The notes under the pieces were generated by a model, which was not told the origin of the DNA, did not search any database, and saw nothing but the letters and a program-made list of their open reading frames with translations. Positions 7,493 to 15,873 of a DNA stretch of 64,000 bases are shown here, in pieces. How positions within the stretch are numbered: position 1 is the first letter of the stretch; every line of letters starts with the position of its first letter. Source of the DNA: SHLQ01 sp047638715 (GTDB lineage Bacteria; Actinomycetota; Acidimicrobiia; Acidimicrobiales; SHLQ01); the NCBI GenBank assembly GCA_047638715.1, contig JBLIMK010000007.1, forward strand, positions 1 to 64,000, in the 5' to 3' direction. The position numbers and the translations under genes were made by a program.

Positions 7493-9519
7493 CAGCCCGC
7501 TTTGCGGATCATCTTCCTCTTCTGCTCCACGAAGTCGACCAACACGAAGTCACCAACATTTTCGTTGTCGGTGAAGAAGGCCCGTCCACCGTTCATCTTC
7601 GTGATCTGTTCGATGAAGGACGTGAGATACGGCGTGGCGTCCAACATGAAGACGTTGATTCGGATGTTCTCTTTCGTGCACCGATTCACCTCTTTCAACG
7701 TCAGGTCGATCGTTTCGCGAGTCGGAGGGTAGTTGAACTCGGGCCGCCCAAAGTCGTTGATGTGCGCAGTCGGTTCGCCGTCGGTCACCATCAGAATCTG
7801 TTTCGTGCCGGACTCCCTCGCCAACATCCGCCGTGCGAGCTGGAATCCGTGTTGCATGTTCGTGCCATAGACGTAGTCCCAGGAGAGTTCAGCTAGATCC
7901 CGAGCCGGAACTTCCCGAGCGACCTCGCTGAACGTCACGATCCCGAGATAGTCCTGCGGATACTGCCCAGAAATCAGCGACTCCAACGCGAGAGCAACCT
8001 TCTTGGCCGGAACGAAGTTGTCACGCATCGGCATCGACAGGCTGAGGTCGAGCATCAGCACTGTGGATGTGCGAGTCGTCCGTTCCGTCCGTTCGACCTC
8101 GAAGTCATCGGGTGTCAGATTTACTGGCGTGCCACCGCCGGTGCGACGTATCGCATTTCTGACGGTGCGCTCAATGTTCAACGTGAATGGGTCGCCGAAC
8201 TCGTACTGCTTTGTCTCGAAGTTCCGTTCGTGGCCCACGCCCGAGACCGCGACATTGTGCCGACCCAGACGGTCGGCCGAAAGCTTCGTATACAGATCCT
8301 CGAGAACGTTCTGGCCAATCCGCCGGAGCGCGCGTGGCGTCAACTCGAGCGCACCCTCCTTGTTGTTGATGAGCCCTGCTTCCTCGAGCATCTTGGTGAA
8401 TTGGCTCATGCGTTCCATCGACTCCGCAGTGTCTTCGCCAAGGAGCTCTGCCGCTCGTTCGAAGTCGATCTCCGCGAGCGCTCCGGGATTCGTCGTGCCG
8501 CGCAACATCTGCTCGATCTGATCGAGATCGCCGAGGTTGTTCATGAGGTCCATCGCTTCACCGAAGTTGAGCGGATCGACTCCGCTCGTGTCATAGCCCT
8601 GGTCCCACTGCAGGTCGGGGAACATCTGTTGGAGGTTGTCGCCGAGCTGACTCATCTGGAACTGGAGATCCATATCCCCGAGAAGCTGATCGGACAGTTC
8701 TTGAAGCTGCGCCCGCTGTTCGTGTGACATCGAATTGAGCATGGCCTGCGCCGCTGCCATCCGCTGCGCCATGTTCTCGAGCAGCTCATCGAGCGTCTCA
8801 GGATTCTCGGGAAAGAAGTCGCCATGTTTCTCCATGAAGGCGTCGAAATCCGGCTCTTGACCATTGCTCCGCTGCTTGAGCATGTCGTTGAGGTCGGCCA
8901 TCATGTCCTTCATTCGCTGATGGTCTTCTGGAGACATGTTCTGCACGGCGTCCGTCATCGCGTCGACCGACTGTTGCATCAACTGGCTTCGCATGTCGTC
9001 GAGCAACTCGTCGAAATCTTGCTGCGCCTTCTTCGAGGTGAAGTCGTAGTTCTGCAGCGAGCGAACCTGACCGGGTAGGTCGGGCGGCAACATGTCGAGC
9101 GCCAGATTGCGTTCGGCTTCGGCCGCAGCGTCGCGGTCTGCCTGTGCAGGATCATCTCCCCCGGCGGAGTACTCCGCTTGCGCGGTGAGGTTCTGGCGTT
9201 CCGCGTCGACGATGTCTCTCAACCGCTCGGCGAGGTCGGTGAAGACGCCACCGACATCTCCCGAATCGAGCATCTCCTCACGGCGTTCACGTAGCCGTTC
9301 GAGCATCTCGCGAAGCCCCTGCATTCGTTCGCCGTCGTGGTCGAACCCGTTTTGCAACAGATTGCGAAGGGCAGCATTCGGGTCGCCGTGATAGGCCAAA
9401 TCGTCGGTCATCTGACGGAACAGATCGTCCGCCGTCATCTCGTAGTCGCCCTGGGTGCCATCCCACGCGGAGTACGTGAACCGCTGCTGACGACGTCGAC
9501 GACCACGGCGAAGGACCAT
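7492..9519 (-). CDS. VWA-domain protein, Rv0959-like partner of a MoxR ATPase
   Basis: A 675-residue protein with a basic N-terminus (VLRRGRRRRQQRF), a long Met/Gln/Asp-rich helical middle, and a C-terminal von Willebrand A domain. The MIDAS motif D-L-S-L-S is at 491-495, and TDGEPTAH follows. VWA proteins of this type work with an AAA+ ATPase to remodel or load metal into a target. The probable partner is the ATPase at 17499-18911; in Mycobacterium the corresponding pair (Rv0958/Rv0959) is adjacent. The frame is open further upstream but overlaps the small membrane gene. I chose ATG 9519; ATG 9564 is an alternative. Confidence 0.85.
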   Translation of the reverse strand: MVLRRGRRRRQQRFTYSAWDGTQGDYEMTADDLFRQMTDDLAYHGDPNAALRNLLQNGFDHDGERMQGLREMLERLRERREEMLDSGDVGGVFTDLAERLRDIVDAERQNLTAQAEYSAGGDDPAQADRDAAAEAERNLALDMLPPDLPGQVRSLQNYDFTSKKAQQDFDELLDDMRSQLMQQSVDAMTDAVQNMSPEDHQRMKDMMADLNDMLKQRSNGQEPDFDAFMEKHGDFFPENPETLDELLENMAQRMAAAQAMLNSMSHEQRAQLQELSDQLLGDMDLQFQMSQLGDNLQQMFPDLQWDQGYDTSGVDPLNFGEAMDLMNNLGDLDQIEQMLRGTTNPGALAEIDFERAAELLGEDTAESMERMSQFTKMLEEAGLINNKEGALELTPRALRRIGQNVLEDLYTKLSADRLGRHNVAVSGVGHERNFETKQYEFGDPFTLNIERTVRNAIRRTGGGTPVNLTPDDFEVERTERTTRTSTVLMLDLSLSMPMRDNFVPAKKVALALESLISGQYPQDYLGIVTFSEVAREVPARDLAELSWDYVYGTNMQHGFQLARRMLARESGTKQILMVTDGEPTAHINDFGRPEFNYPPTRETIDLTLKEVNRCTKENIRINVFMLDATPYLTSFIEQITKMNGGRAFFTDNENVGDFVLVDFVEQKRKMIRKAG

Positions 9520-9583
9520 GGCCTGACTGTATCGGCATGTCCTTCGTCGTGAAGAGCGCGCCATGTCGGCTAGCGGACCACGG

Positions 9584-9751
9584 TCAGATCGGTAGGTAGT
9601 CCCACAGCGTCGATCCAAAGAACGCAAGTGCGGCCACGATGAGACCCAGCAAGATGATCTGGCGTTCCGCGGGCATGGCGAATTCGGCGAACAGCTTCTG
9701 GGCCTCGTCGTCGTCAGTCTTGAGGTTGTTGGTTGGCATGTCGTCATTCAT
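9584..9751 (-). CDS. Small single-pass membrane protein
   Basis: A 55-residue protein: an acidic N-terminal half (DDDEAQKLFAEFAMPAERQ), then one hydrophobic helix (about residues 32-48, IILLGLIVAALAFFGST), ending WDYLPI. The upstream region of the VWA frame is open through here in another phase, which hides this gene. It is 64 bases upstream of the VWA start on the same strand and divergent from the GH1 gene, so it is probably the first gene of the VWA operon. Start at 9751 or the internal ATG at 9739. I do not recognise the family. Confidence 0.65.
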   Translation of the reverse strand: MNDDMPTNNLKTDDDEAQKLFAEFAMPAERQIILLGLIVAALAFFGSTLWDYLPI

Positions 9752-9831
9752 CACAGGTTTTGCCCACTTCGATAGATGATTCGACCCCCTGACGCACGGC
9801 GAGACCGTTTAGTCGCGCGAGAATTCGGTTT

Positions 9832-11031
9832 GTGACTCAACGCGAAGACTTTTTCTGGGCCGGAGGCGCTTCTTCGCTGGCCATCGAAGGCGCCGGCCGA
9901 CGATCGGACTACGCCCGATGGGAGTCCGCTTCTAACATCGAGGCCTCGGCGGACGGCAACGGGTTTCGCGAGCGATTCGCCGACGACTTCGCGTTGTTCT
10001 CCGCCCACGGGCTGCGCGCGATTCGGCTGACGGTCGAATGGGCCCGGCTCGAACCTTTCCCCGGCCGAATCGACCACGAGGAGCTCGAACATCTCCAACA
10101 GGTCTTCACCGCCGCCAACGAAGCTGGTCTCGACGTCTGGACCACACTCCATCACGGATCGTTGCCCGGCTGGTTCTCCGAAGACACGACGGGATTTCGC
10201 ACCAACGACGGACCGTCGATTCATTGGAGCCGTCACGTCGACCGGGTCGCCGAGTTGTTCGACCACTTCACCGCTGTCTGGGCCCCGATCGAAGACCCGA
10301 TCGGCTGGGCGATTCGCGGCCACCATCTCGGCACGCGCCCGCCGAGACGACGGTCGACCGCCGAGTCCCGAGAGGAGGTCCAGAACGGTCTCGTTGGAAT
10401 TCTTGATGCCACCTTCGACGCACACCGACTCCTGGCGTCAGGCGACACGCCGGTCGTCGGGACCTTCACAGTGCCGACCCTCCACGCTGTCGAGCCAGCC
10501 GCGCAAGCCGAACGCGCATGGTGGGACCACGTGTACTGGAAGAGCTGGACCCAGGCGATTACCGACGGCGTGCTCGAGTGGCCATGGAGCTCGCCAACGG
10601 AGCGGCCCGATGCGGCTGACGCCTTTACCGCTATCGGCATCGGCATCGCAGCGCCGATCGCTGTCCAACCCGACGGAACGTTTTCTGCCTGGCCAGCCGC
10701 CGGGCGTCGAGACCCCTCGGGATTCGCTCCGCTTCCTGAGCAACTAGCGGACGTCATCCAACGAGCCGCAGAAGCTCTACCCGAGAAGGATCTTGTCGTG
10801 ACCGGCCTCGGCGTCGTGAGCGCTGACGACGACTGGCGGGCAGAACTCTTCGAACGATGGCTCGATCAGATCTTTTCTGCGGTTGAGGACGGTGTACCGA
10901 TCCGCGGTGTCGTGCTCGATCCGGTGATCGACGGCTACTCCGAGGTGGCGGGCGCCCATATCGACGCCGGCGTGTTCACCCGTGACCGAGAGCCAAAGCC
11001 GAGTTTTCGATGGATCGAAGCGCAGCAGTAG
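9832..11031 (+). CDS. GH1-like protein with degenerate catalytic residues
   Basis: A 399-residue protein with the fold signature of glycoside hydrolase family 1. It has SSLAIEG near the N-terminus, IRLTVEWARLEP where YRFSISWSRI-type sequence is expected, and TLHHGSLPGWF for the strand-4 motif. The acid/base motif TFNEP is replaced by P-I-E154-D155-P, so Asp stands where the acid/base Glu belongs. The nucleophile motif I/VTENG reads V-T-G325-L-G, so the nucleophile Glu is missing. It is also shorter than most GH1 enzymes. It is unlikely to be a normal retaining glucosidase and may be a sugar-binding or regulatory protein. The start is a GTG. Confidence 0.75.
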   Translation: MTQREDFFWAGGASSLAIEGAGRRSDYARWESASNIEASADGNGFRERFADDFALFSAHGLRAIRLTVEWARLEPFPGRIDHEELEHLQQVFTAANEAGLDVWTTLHHGSLPGWFSEDTTGFRTNDGPSIHWSRHVDRVAELFDHFTAVWAPIEDPIGWAIRGHHLGTRPPRRRSTAESREEVQNGLVGILDATFDAHRLLASGDTPVVGTFTVPTLHAVEPAAQAERAWWDHVYWKSWTQAITDGVLEWPWSSPTERPDAADAFTAIGIGIAAPIAVQPDGTFSAWPAAGRRDPSGFAPLPEQLADVIQRAAEALPEKDLVVTGLGVVSADDDWRAELFERWLDQIFSAVEDGVPIRGVVLDPVIDGYSEVAGAHIDAGVFTRDREPKPSFRWIEAQQ

Positions 11032-12100
11032 TCCGCAGAGTTTCATAGGGGTCATACGGGTCGACCGGCGCACGCTGCAATTCGACGAAGGTACCGCGAT
11101 CCAATCGGACCGCATGCTCGTGGAACAGTCGAGCGGACAAAAGGTCCTCGAAGGACCAGCCCGTCGAATCGAAAACCGTGGTCTCGTCAACCAGGGACAT
11201 CGAACCACTCAGTACATCGACGATGTCGGGTCCAAGCTCGTGGCGCTGCAATCGTTGCGACTCCCCCTCGACAAGACATTGGTCAGCGATGTCGGGGATG
11301 ACTATCGCTCGGCGAAGGAAATCGATCGGCAACTCGGTCTTACCGGGAAAGTCAGATCCGACGGCGTTGACGTGGAGTCCGGATCGAGCGCCGGATAGAT
11401 CGACGACCGGGCCATCGCCGATGGGTACCGACGTGCACGTGCACAGAACATCCATGTCGCCGACCGCGTCACCGAATGCCGCCCGACTCAATACTTCTGG
11501 TCGCACGACCTCTTCGGGAAGACGACGAGCGAGCGTCGCAGCGACGGAGCGGTCGCTGTCGGTGACGATCAGCCGATCGATCTTGCGCACGCGAGCGATC
11601 GCATGAATTTGTGTGACCGCTTGTGCACCACAGCCGACGACACCAAGTGTTATCGGCCCCGGAGCGGTGAGCGCCGCGGTCATCACGGCGGAGGCGGCCC
11701 CGGTTCGTAGCGCGGTCAATAACGTCGCTTCGCAAAGAGCCATCAAGGAGCCGGTCGTTGTGTCGTATAAGGCCGTCGTGGCCAAGACGCTCGGAATGTT
11801 CCGGACGGTCGGGTTCGAGGGGTGATAGCCAACCGTTTTGACGGAGACGACATCTCCATTGACCATCGTCGGCATCCACTCGACCAAGCCGTGCGTCGGT
11901 GATTCGTAGTTGAAGCCGGCGCGAACCCGGTGCTCGACCTTCGCTGGGTCGAAAGACGCCATCTCGCGCCGGAGCACATCGATGAGCTCATCCATAAAGG
12001 CATCGAGACCAACGTCTGCGATCACCGCCGTCAGATCGTCCACATCCAAGACGAGCGTCGACAAAGGAACGTCGCCCATCATGCCTCGTTGTTCTTCCAT
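10976..12100 (-). CDS. Ornithine cyclodeaminase / mu-crystallin family protein
   Basis: A 374-residue NAD(P)-dependent enzyme of the ornithine cyclodeaminase / mu-crystallin family, which includes amino-acid cyclodeaminases and imine reductases. Family marks are the lysine region (GDVVSVKTVGYHP), LMALCEATLLTALRTGAASA, the nucleotide loop GVVGCGAQA, and HVNAVGSDFPGKTEL. AGGGG precedes the ATG. Its 3' end overlaps the convergent GH1-like gene by 56 bases, all coding on both strands. Substrate is unknown. Confidence 0.87.
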   Translation of the reverse strand: MEEQRGMMGDVPLSTLVLDVDDLTAVIADVGLDAFMDELIDVLRREMASFDPAKVEHRVRAGFNYESPTHGLVEWMPTMVNGDVVSVKTVGYHPSNPTVRNIPSVLATTALYDTTTGSLMALCEATLLTALRTGAASAVMTAALTAPGPITLGVVGCGAQAVTQIHAIARVRKIDRLIVTDSDRSVAATLARRLPEEVVRPEVLSRAAFGDAVGDMDVLCTCTSVPIGDGPVVDLSGARSGLHVNAVGSDFPGKTELPIDFLRRAIVIPDIADQCLVEGESQRLQRHELGPDIVDVLSGSMSLVDETTVFDSTGWSFEDLLSARLFHEHAVRLDRGTFVELQRAPVDPYDPYETLRTTAALRSIENSALALGHG

Positions 12101-12311
12101 GAGCCCCTCGCTTCTGGATGGAGTACGTCGACACTCCCTGATTTGGATGCGCGTGTGTGAGTTTTTCTCGCCGCTCCCCCACGGTAGGCGTTAACGATGT
12201 TTCGCCGCCCCGGTCATCGGGCCTACTTGCGATCGCAGCGAAAGGCCCTGAAGCACTCGCGATCTGACCAACCTGCGGCCGCCCTAATGCGTGTGCCAAA
12301 CTGCCGCCCCT

Positions 12312-12600
12312 ATGTCGCAGACAACTCGCGCACGGCGTTTGGTGGCGATTCTCGCTTCCGATGTCGTGGGTTACACCCAGTTGATGGGCCGAGATGAGGT
12401 CGGGACACTCGCCGCGCTCGAAACGCACCGACAAGACGTGTTCGATCCACGGCGATCGCCACTTCGAGCTGTACCAATCCCAGCGGCCATCGTGGTTCGA
12501 CGAGATGGAACTCTTCGAGAGCCACATGCGAATCTGTCAGACGGCCGAAACCGAGGAACGTTGGCGGGCCGGCTACCGCCTCGTCGGACTCGACGTCTGA
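12312..12600 (+). pseudogene. Remnant starting as a class III adenylate/guanylate cyclase
   Basis: From the ATG at 12312 the first 40-odd codons read RRLVAILASDVVGYTQLMGRDE, the standard opening of a class III nucleotide cyclase domain. Around base 12447 the homology stops and a different frame becomes protein-like (HGDRHFELYQSQRPSWF, then ERWRAGYRLVGLDV) up to a TGA at 12598-12600. An internal deletion that joined two out-of-frame pieces explains this. The second piece is unidentified and may come from the same or another gene. The rest of the 12101-12642 gap shows nothing I can support. Confidence 0.65.
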
Positions 12601-12628
12601 TCAGCGGCTTGGACCAGGCTCAGACTCG

Positions 12629-12634
12629 TAGGGT
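12629..12634 (+). promoter_or_regulatory. Candidate -10 box for a near-leaderless SpoU gene
   Basis: TAGGGT ends 8 nt before the GTG start at 12643, with no ribosome site between. It fits the repeated TANNNT-N6-8-start pattern in this window. Confidence 0.4.
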
Positions 12635-12642
12635 GATCAGCT

Positions 12643-13458
12643 GTGCGAACTCCGATCGATGACCCGAACGATCCGCGGATTGGTGTCTTCCTCGGATTGA
12701 GGGATCACGCCGCCCGCCAAAAACGCGAACTCCCCGGCGGAGATATGGCCTCGTTCTTCATTGCTGAGGGCGACCTCGTTATCGAACGAGCAGTGCACCA
12801 CGGCTACCGGCTGCGCTCGGTGCTCATCGCTGCTCGCAGAACCAAACCTCTTCCCCCTGAGGTCGGCGCTTCAGAGGTCTTCGAAGCGAGCAACGATGTG
12901 CTGACCGAGATCACGGGACGCCCCGAACTCCGCGATCCGTTGGCGTGTTTCGATCGGCCCGAAGAATCCGGAGTCGACGAGCTCCTGACAAACCATCGAA
13001 CGTTCGCCGTGCTCGAGAATGTCAACAATCCAAACAACCTCGGCGTGATCATGCGAAACGCCGCGGGGCTCGGCATCGACGCCGTTCTGCTCGATCCAAC
13101 CTGTGGCGATCCGCTCTACCGCAGGGCCGTTCGGGCATCGATGGGGCAGGTCTTCGCGATCCCGCATGCTCGGATCGACGCTTTCCCCGAGGGTCTCGAC
13201 CTCTTGCACGACCGGGGCATCACGACCGTGGCGCTCTCACCCTCAGGCGAAGTCGACCTACGCGAGCTCGAACGACCGGCGAAGGTCGCGATCTTGTTGG
13301 GCGCTGAGGGTCCCGGGCTAACCGATGCGACCTTGAGCGCGGCGAACGTGCGGGCACGAATCGACATGGCGCGCGAAGTCGACTCGTTGAACGTGGCGAA
13401 CGCCGCAGCGATCGCGTTTTTTCACCTGACCGAGAAACCCCCGACCACGAATAACTAG
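12643..13458 (+). CDS. SpoU/TrmH-family RNA 2'-O-methyltransferase
   Basis: A 271-residue knotted (SPOUT) methyltransferase that would use SAM to methylate a ribose in rRNA or tRNA. All three SpoU motifs are intact: NVNNPNNLGVIMRN (126-139), LLGAEGPGL (218-226) and DSLNVANAA (247-255). A substrate-binding N-terminal domain of about 100 residues precedes them, as in RlmB/TsnR-type enzymes. It starts with GTG and lacks a ribosome site. Its stop shares CTAG with the stop of convergent trpS. The exact RNA target is unknown. Confidence 0.92.
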   Translation: MRTPIDDPNDPRIGVFLGLRDHAARQKRELPGGDMASFFIAEGDLVIERAVHHGYRLRSVLIAARRTKPLPPEVGASEVFEASNDVLTEITGRPELRDPLACFDRPEESGVDELLTNHRTFAVLENVNNPNNLGVIMRNAAGLGIDAVLLDPTCGDPLYRRAVRASMGQVFAIPHARIDAFPEGLDLLHDRGITTVALSPSGEVDLRELERPAKVAILLGAEGPGLTDATLSAANVRARIDMAREVDSLNVANAAAIAFFHLTEKPPTTNN

Positions 13459-14438
13459 CTCAGCAGGCCCATGTTTCGTTTCGCCCGAGCCAACACTTCC
13501 GAGGCGATCGCTTCGGCCTTGTCGGCACCGATTCGAAGCAAACGCTCGGTCTCGGCGGGGTCGGCCTGAAGCTCAGCGAAACGTGTCTGGATCGGGCGAA
13601 GGAGTTCGATCACAGCCTCGGCGGTGTCACCTTTCAGGGGACCGTATTGGGTGTACTGCTCGGCGAGTTCGGTAGATGGTGTGCCTGTGCATGCCGACAG
13701 AATGTCGAGCAAATTCGATACCCCGGGTTTTTGGTCGATGTCGTAGCGAACGTCGCCATCGCTGTCGGTGACGGCACGTTTGAACTTCTTCTCGATCTTC
13801 TTCGGATCTTCGAGAACGAGCACCGTGCCAGGGCTCTCCCCTTCCGACTTCGACATCTTGCGTTCGGGATGCTGCAGATCCATGATCCGAGCTCCCGCAG
13901 GCGGGATCCTGTGCTCCGGGACAACGAAGGTGTCGCCGAATCGGGAGTTGAAACGCTCGGCGATGTCTCGGGTGATCTCGATGTGTTGGCGCTGGTCGTC
14001 ACCGACCGGAACAACATCGGTGTCGTAGAGAAGGATGTCGGCAGCTTGCAAGGCCGGGTAGGTAAAGAGCGCGGCGGAAACGAATTTGGTCGAGTCGCGG
14101 TTCGACTTGTCCTTGAACGCGGTCATTCGACTCAGCTCGCCGAAGCTCACGGTGCACTCCATCAACCAAGCAAGTTGGGGATGTTGTGGGACTTGGCTTT
14201 GCACGAAGAGGATCGAACGTTCCGGATCGATGCCCACGGCCATCAAGAGTTGTGCCAATTCGATTGTGTTCTTGCGCAGCACATCGGGCGGCTGCGGGAG
14301 AGTGAGGGCGTGGAGGTCGACGACGCAGTAGACCGCATCATGGTCATCCTGGAGTTTCGACCAATTGATCAACGCTCCGAGCAAGTTGCCGAGGTGAAGT
14401 TCACCTGAAGGTTGGATGCCGCTGAACACTCGTTTCAT
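13455..14438 (-). CDS. trpS: Tryptophanyl-tRNA synthetase
   Basis: A 327-residue class I aminoacyl-tRNA synthetase that charges tRNA-Trp. The start is typical (SGIQPSGELHLGNLLGA, HIGH equivalent at 13-18), and KMSKS is intact at 194-198 in ERKMSKSEG. Length is normal for bacterial TrpS. Only one trpS is in the window. Its start lacks a ribosome site. Its TAG stop shares the CTAG at 13455-13458 with the SpoU gene. Confidence 0.97.
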   Translation of the reverse strand: MKRVFSGIQPSGELHLGNLLGALINWSKLQDDHDAVYCVVDLHALTLPQPPDVLRKNTIELAQLLMAVGIDPERSILFVQSQVPQHPQLAWLMECTVSFGELSRMTAFKDKSNRDSTKFVSAALFTYPALQAADILLYDTDVVPVGDDQRQHIEITRDIAERFNSRFGDTFVVPEHRIPPAGARIMDLQHPERKMSKSEGESPGTVLVLEDPKKIEKKFKRAVTDSDGDVRYDIDQKPGVSNLLDILSACTGTPSTELAEQYTQYGPLKGDTAEAVIELLRPIQTRFAELQADPAETERLLRIGADKAEAIASEVLARAKRNMGLLS

Positions 14439-14446
14439 GGGAGACG

Positions 14447-14452
14447 AGGCTA
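14447..14452 (-). promoter_or_regulatory. Candidate -10 box of trpS
   Basis: On the minus strand TAGCCT ends 8 nt before the trpS ATG at 14438, with no ribosome site between, so the transcript may be almost leaderless. Confidence 0.4.
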
Positions 14453-14456
14453 GCGG

Positions 14457-15872
14457 TCAGCAGAGATCCTCGATCGCCTCACGCGCCGCCGTCCGGCTGA
14501 CGTGCACATCGCGCCAGGACTCATCGTCTGGGCGGGTGCAGATGTGATTGCGCAATCGGACGTACCGATCGTTTGGCATCGGACGAAGAATCTCGATGTT
14601 CTCGACAATGGTTGGGGTGGCATCTTCGGACAACCAGATCAGCGGCATGATCGCAATCCACTCGTCCTCACCGGTTGGGGGATTTGCGAAGTTGTGTTCG
14701 GCGATTCTTCGATCGGGGTTGAGCGCCCCCATCGCAAAGACAAAAACTATCCAACTCGAGACCAGCGCGACAGTGAACCAGGCGTCGCTTCCTCGAACTC
14801 CCGCAACCCTCAATGCGGCCAGCCCGAGCACGATCAGCAGCCAGAGGCCGAATCCGAATGACCAAAAGCGAAGTGGGCTGAGAAAGGTCTCGTCCACATA
14901 GGCGAGTATCCGAAGCAGGGCGAGACCGTCGATCACGGCGGCGAGTGCGATGGTCAGCAACCCGAGCCGACGAAGGCGCGTGTCGAGGTTCGGGGAACCA
15001 GAGATCTGGCGGATGACGAGAACGAGCACCACCGTGAGCGCGGCTACCCACAACAACTGAAAGAACCCCGAGCGCACTTCGGAGCGGAGGGCCGCGTTGG
15101 ACAGGTCGCGTCCAATCGTCGTGAGTCGCAGAGTAATGAACAATCCAAACAACCCGGCGACAGCAGATAACACGACCGACGACTCGAGCGAGCCGAAACG
15201 TCGACCGTGGCCAGCTGGCGCGCAGGGGCGGCCAATGACCGCGAAACGCGCCACGCCGATCGCCACCGGCAGTATGAGGATAAGGAGCGCCGCACGGGCG
15301 AACGGGAAGATGAAGGGGTCCACAATGTCTGCGAACACCTCGTCGGCCGAGGCCAGAAGGGCCCAGAAAACGGCCACGATCGGCGCTGCAATGATGACCC
15401 CCCGGATGAGGGCGACGATGGTTTGTTCGGATCCGACGCGAGCGGGGGCCCGGTCGATCACACGACGTTCGCTGCGTCTAAAGATTGCACCAACCGACAG
15501 GTTGGTGAGCGATTGTTCGGTTCCTGCAGCGAACGCCGAGACAGCAAGGACGAGCAAGGTGGTGCAGGCGATCGAGATCGTCAACCAGCTGTTGTCGCGA
15601 AAGACGAGCCACGGCACCAAAAACGCCGAGAACGCACTCCAGCGCGCGATCGAGGAACGCGGCGAAATCGCCCACCACACCCCCAGAATGCTGCCGCCGA
15701 ATGCAATAGCGAGGCCGAGGCCGGTCCGGGTCGATACGGCAACAGCGAACACGAGCGACACGGCCAAGCCCGCCTGGTGAGCACGGGTGAAACAGCGGCG
15801 AGCGACCGCGACATCACGTGAACCGGCGCGCAGATCGACGTCGGCGGTGTCTTGGGCCTCCGGTGATGTCAT
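14457..15872 (-). CDS. DUF4173-like polytopic membrane protein, second copy
   Basis: A 471-residue protein with roughly ten membrane segments, then a soluble C-terminal tail of about 80 residues with four cysteine or charged clusters. It shares RSGFFQLLWVA and LSPLRFWSF with its upstream neighbour, so the two are tandem paralogues. The frame is open upstream to 16082, but that part is an out-of-frame shadow of the neighbour. The ATG at 15872 starts one base after the neighbour's stop. The function of DUF4173 proteins is not established. Confidence 0.75.
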   Translation of the reverse strand: MTSPEAQDTADVDLRAGSRDVAVARRCFTRAHQAGLAVSLVFAVAVSTRTGLGLAIAFGGSILGVWWAISPRSSIARWSAFSAFLVPWLVFRDNSWLTISIACTTLLVLAVSAFAAGTEQSLTNLSVGAIFRRSERRVIDRAPARVGSEQTIVALIRGVIIAAPIVAVFWALLASADEVFADIVDPFIFPFARAALLILILPVAIGVARFAVIGRPCAPAGHGRRFGSLESSVVLSAVAGLFGLFITLRLTTIGRDLSNAALRSEVRSGFFQLLWVAALTVVLVLVIRQISGSPNLDTRLRRLGLLTIALAAVIDGLALLRILAYVDETFLSPLRFWSFGFGLWLLIVLGLAALRVAGVRGSDAWFTVALVSSWIVFVFAMGALNPDRRIAEHNFANPPTGEDEWIAIMPLIWLSEDATPTIVENIEILRPMPNDRYVRLRNHICTRPDDESWRDVHVSRTAAREAIEDLC

Positions 15873-15873
15873 G

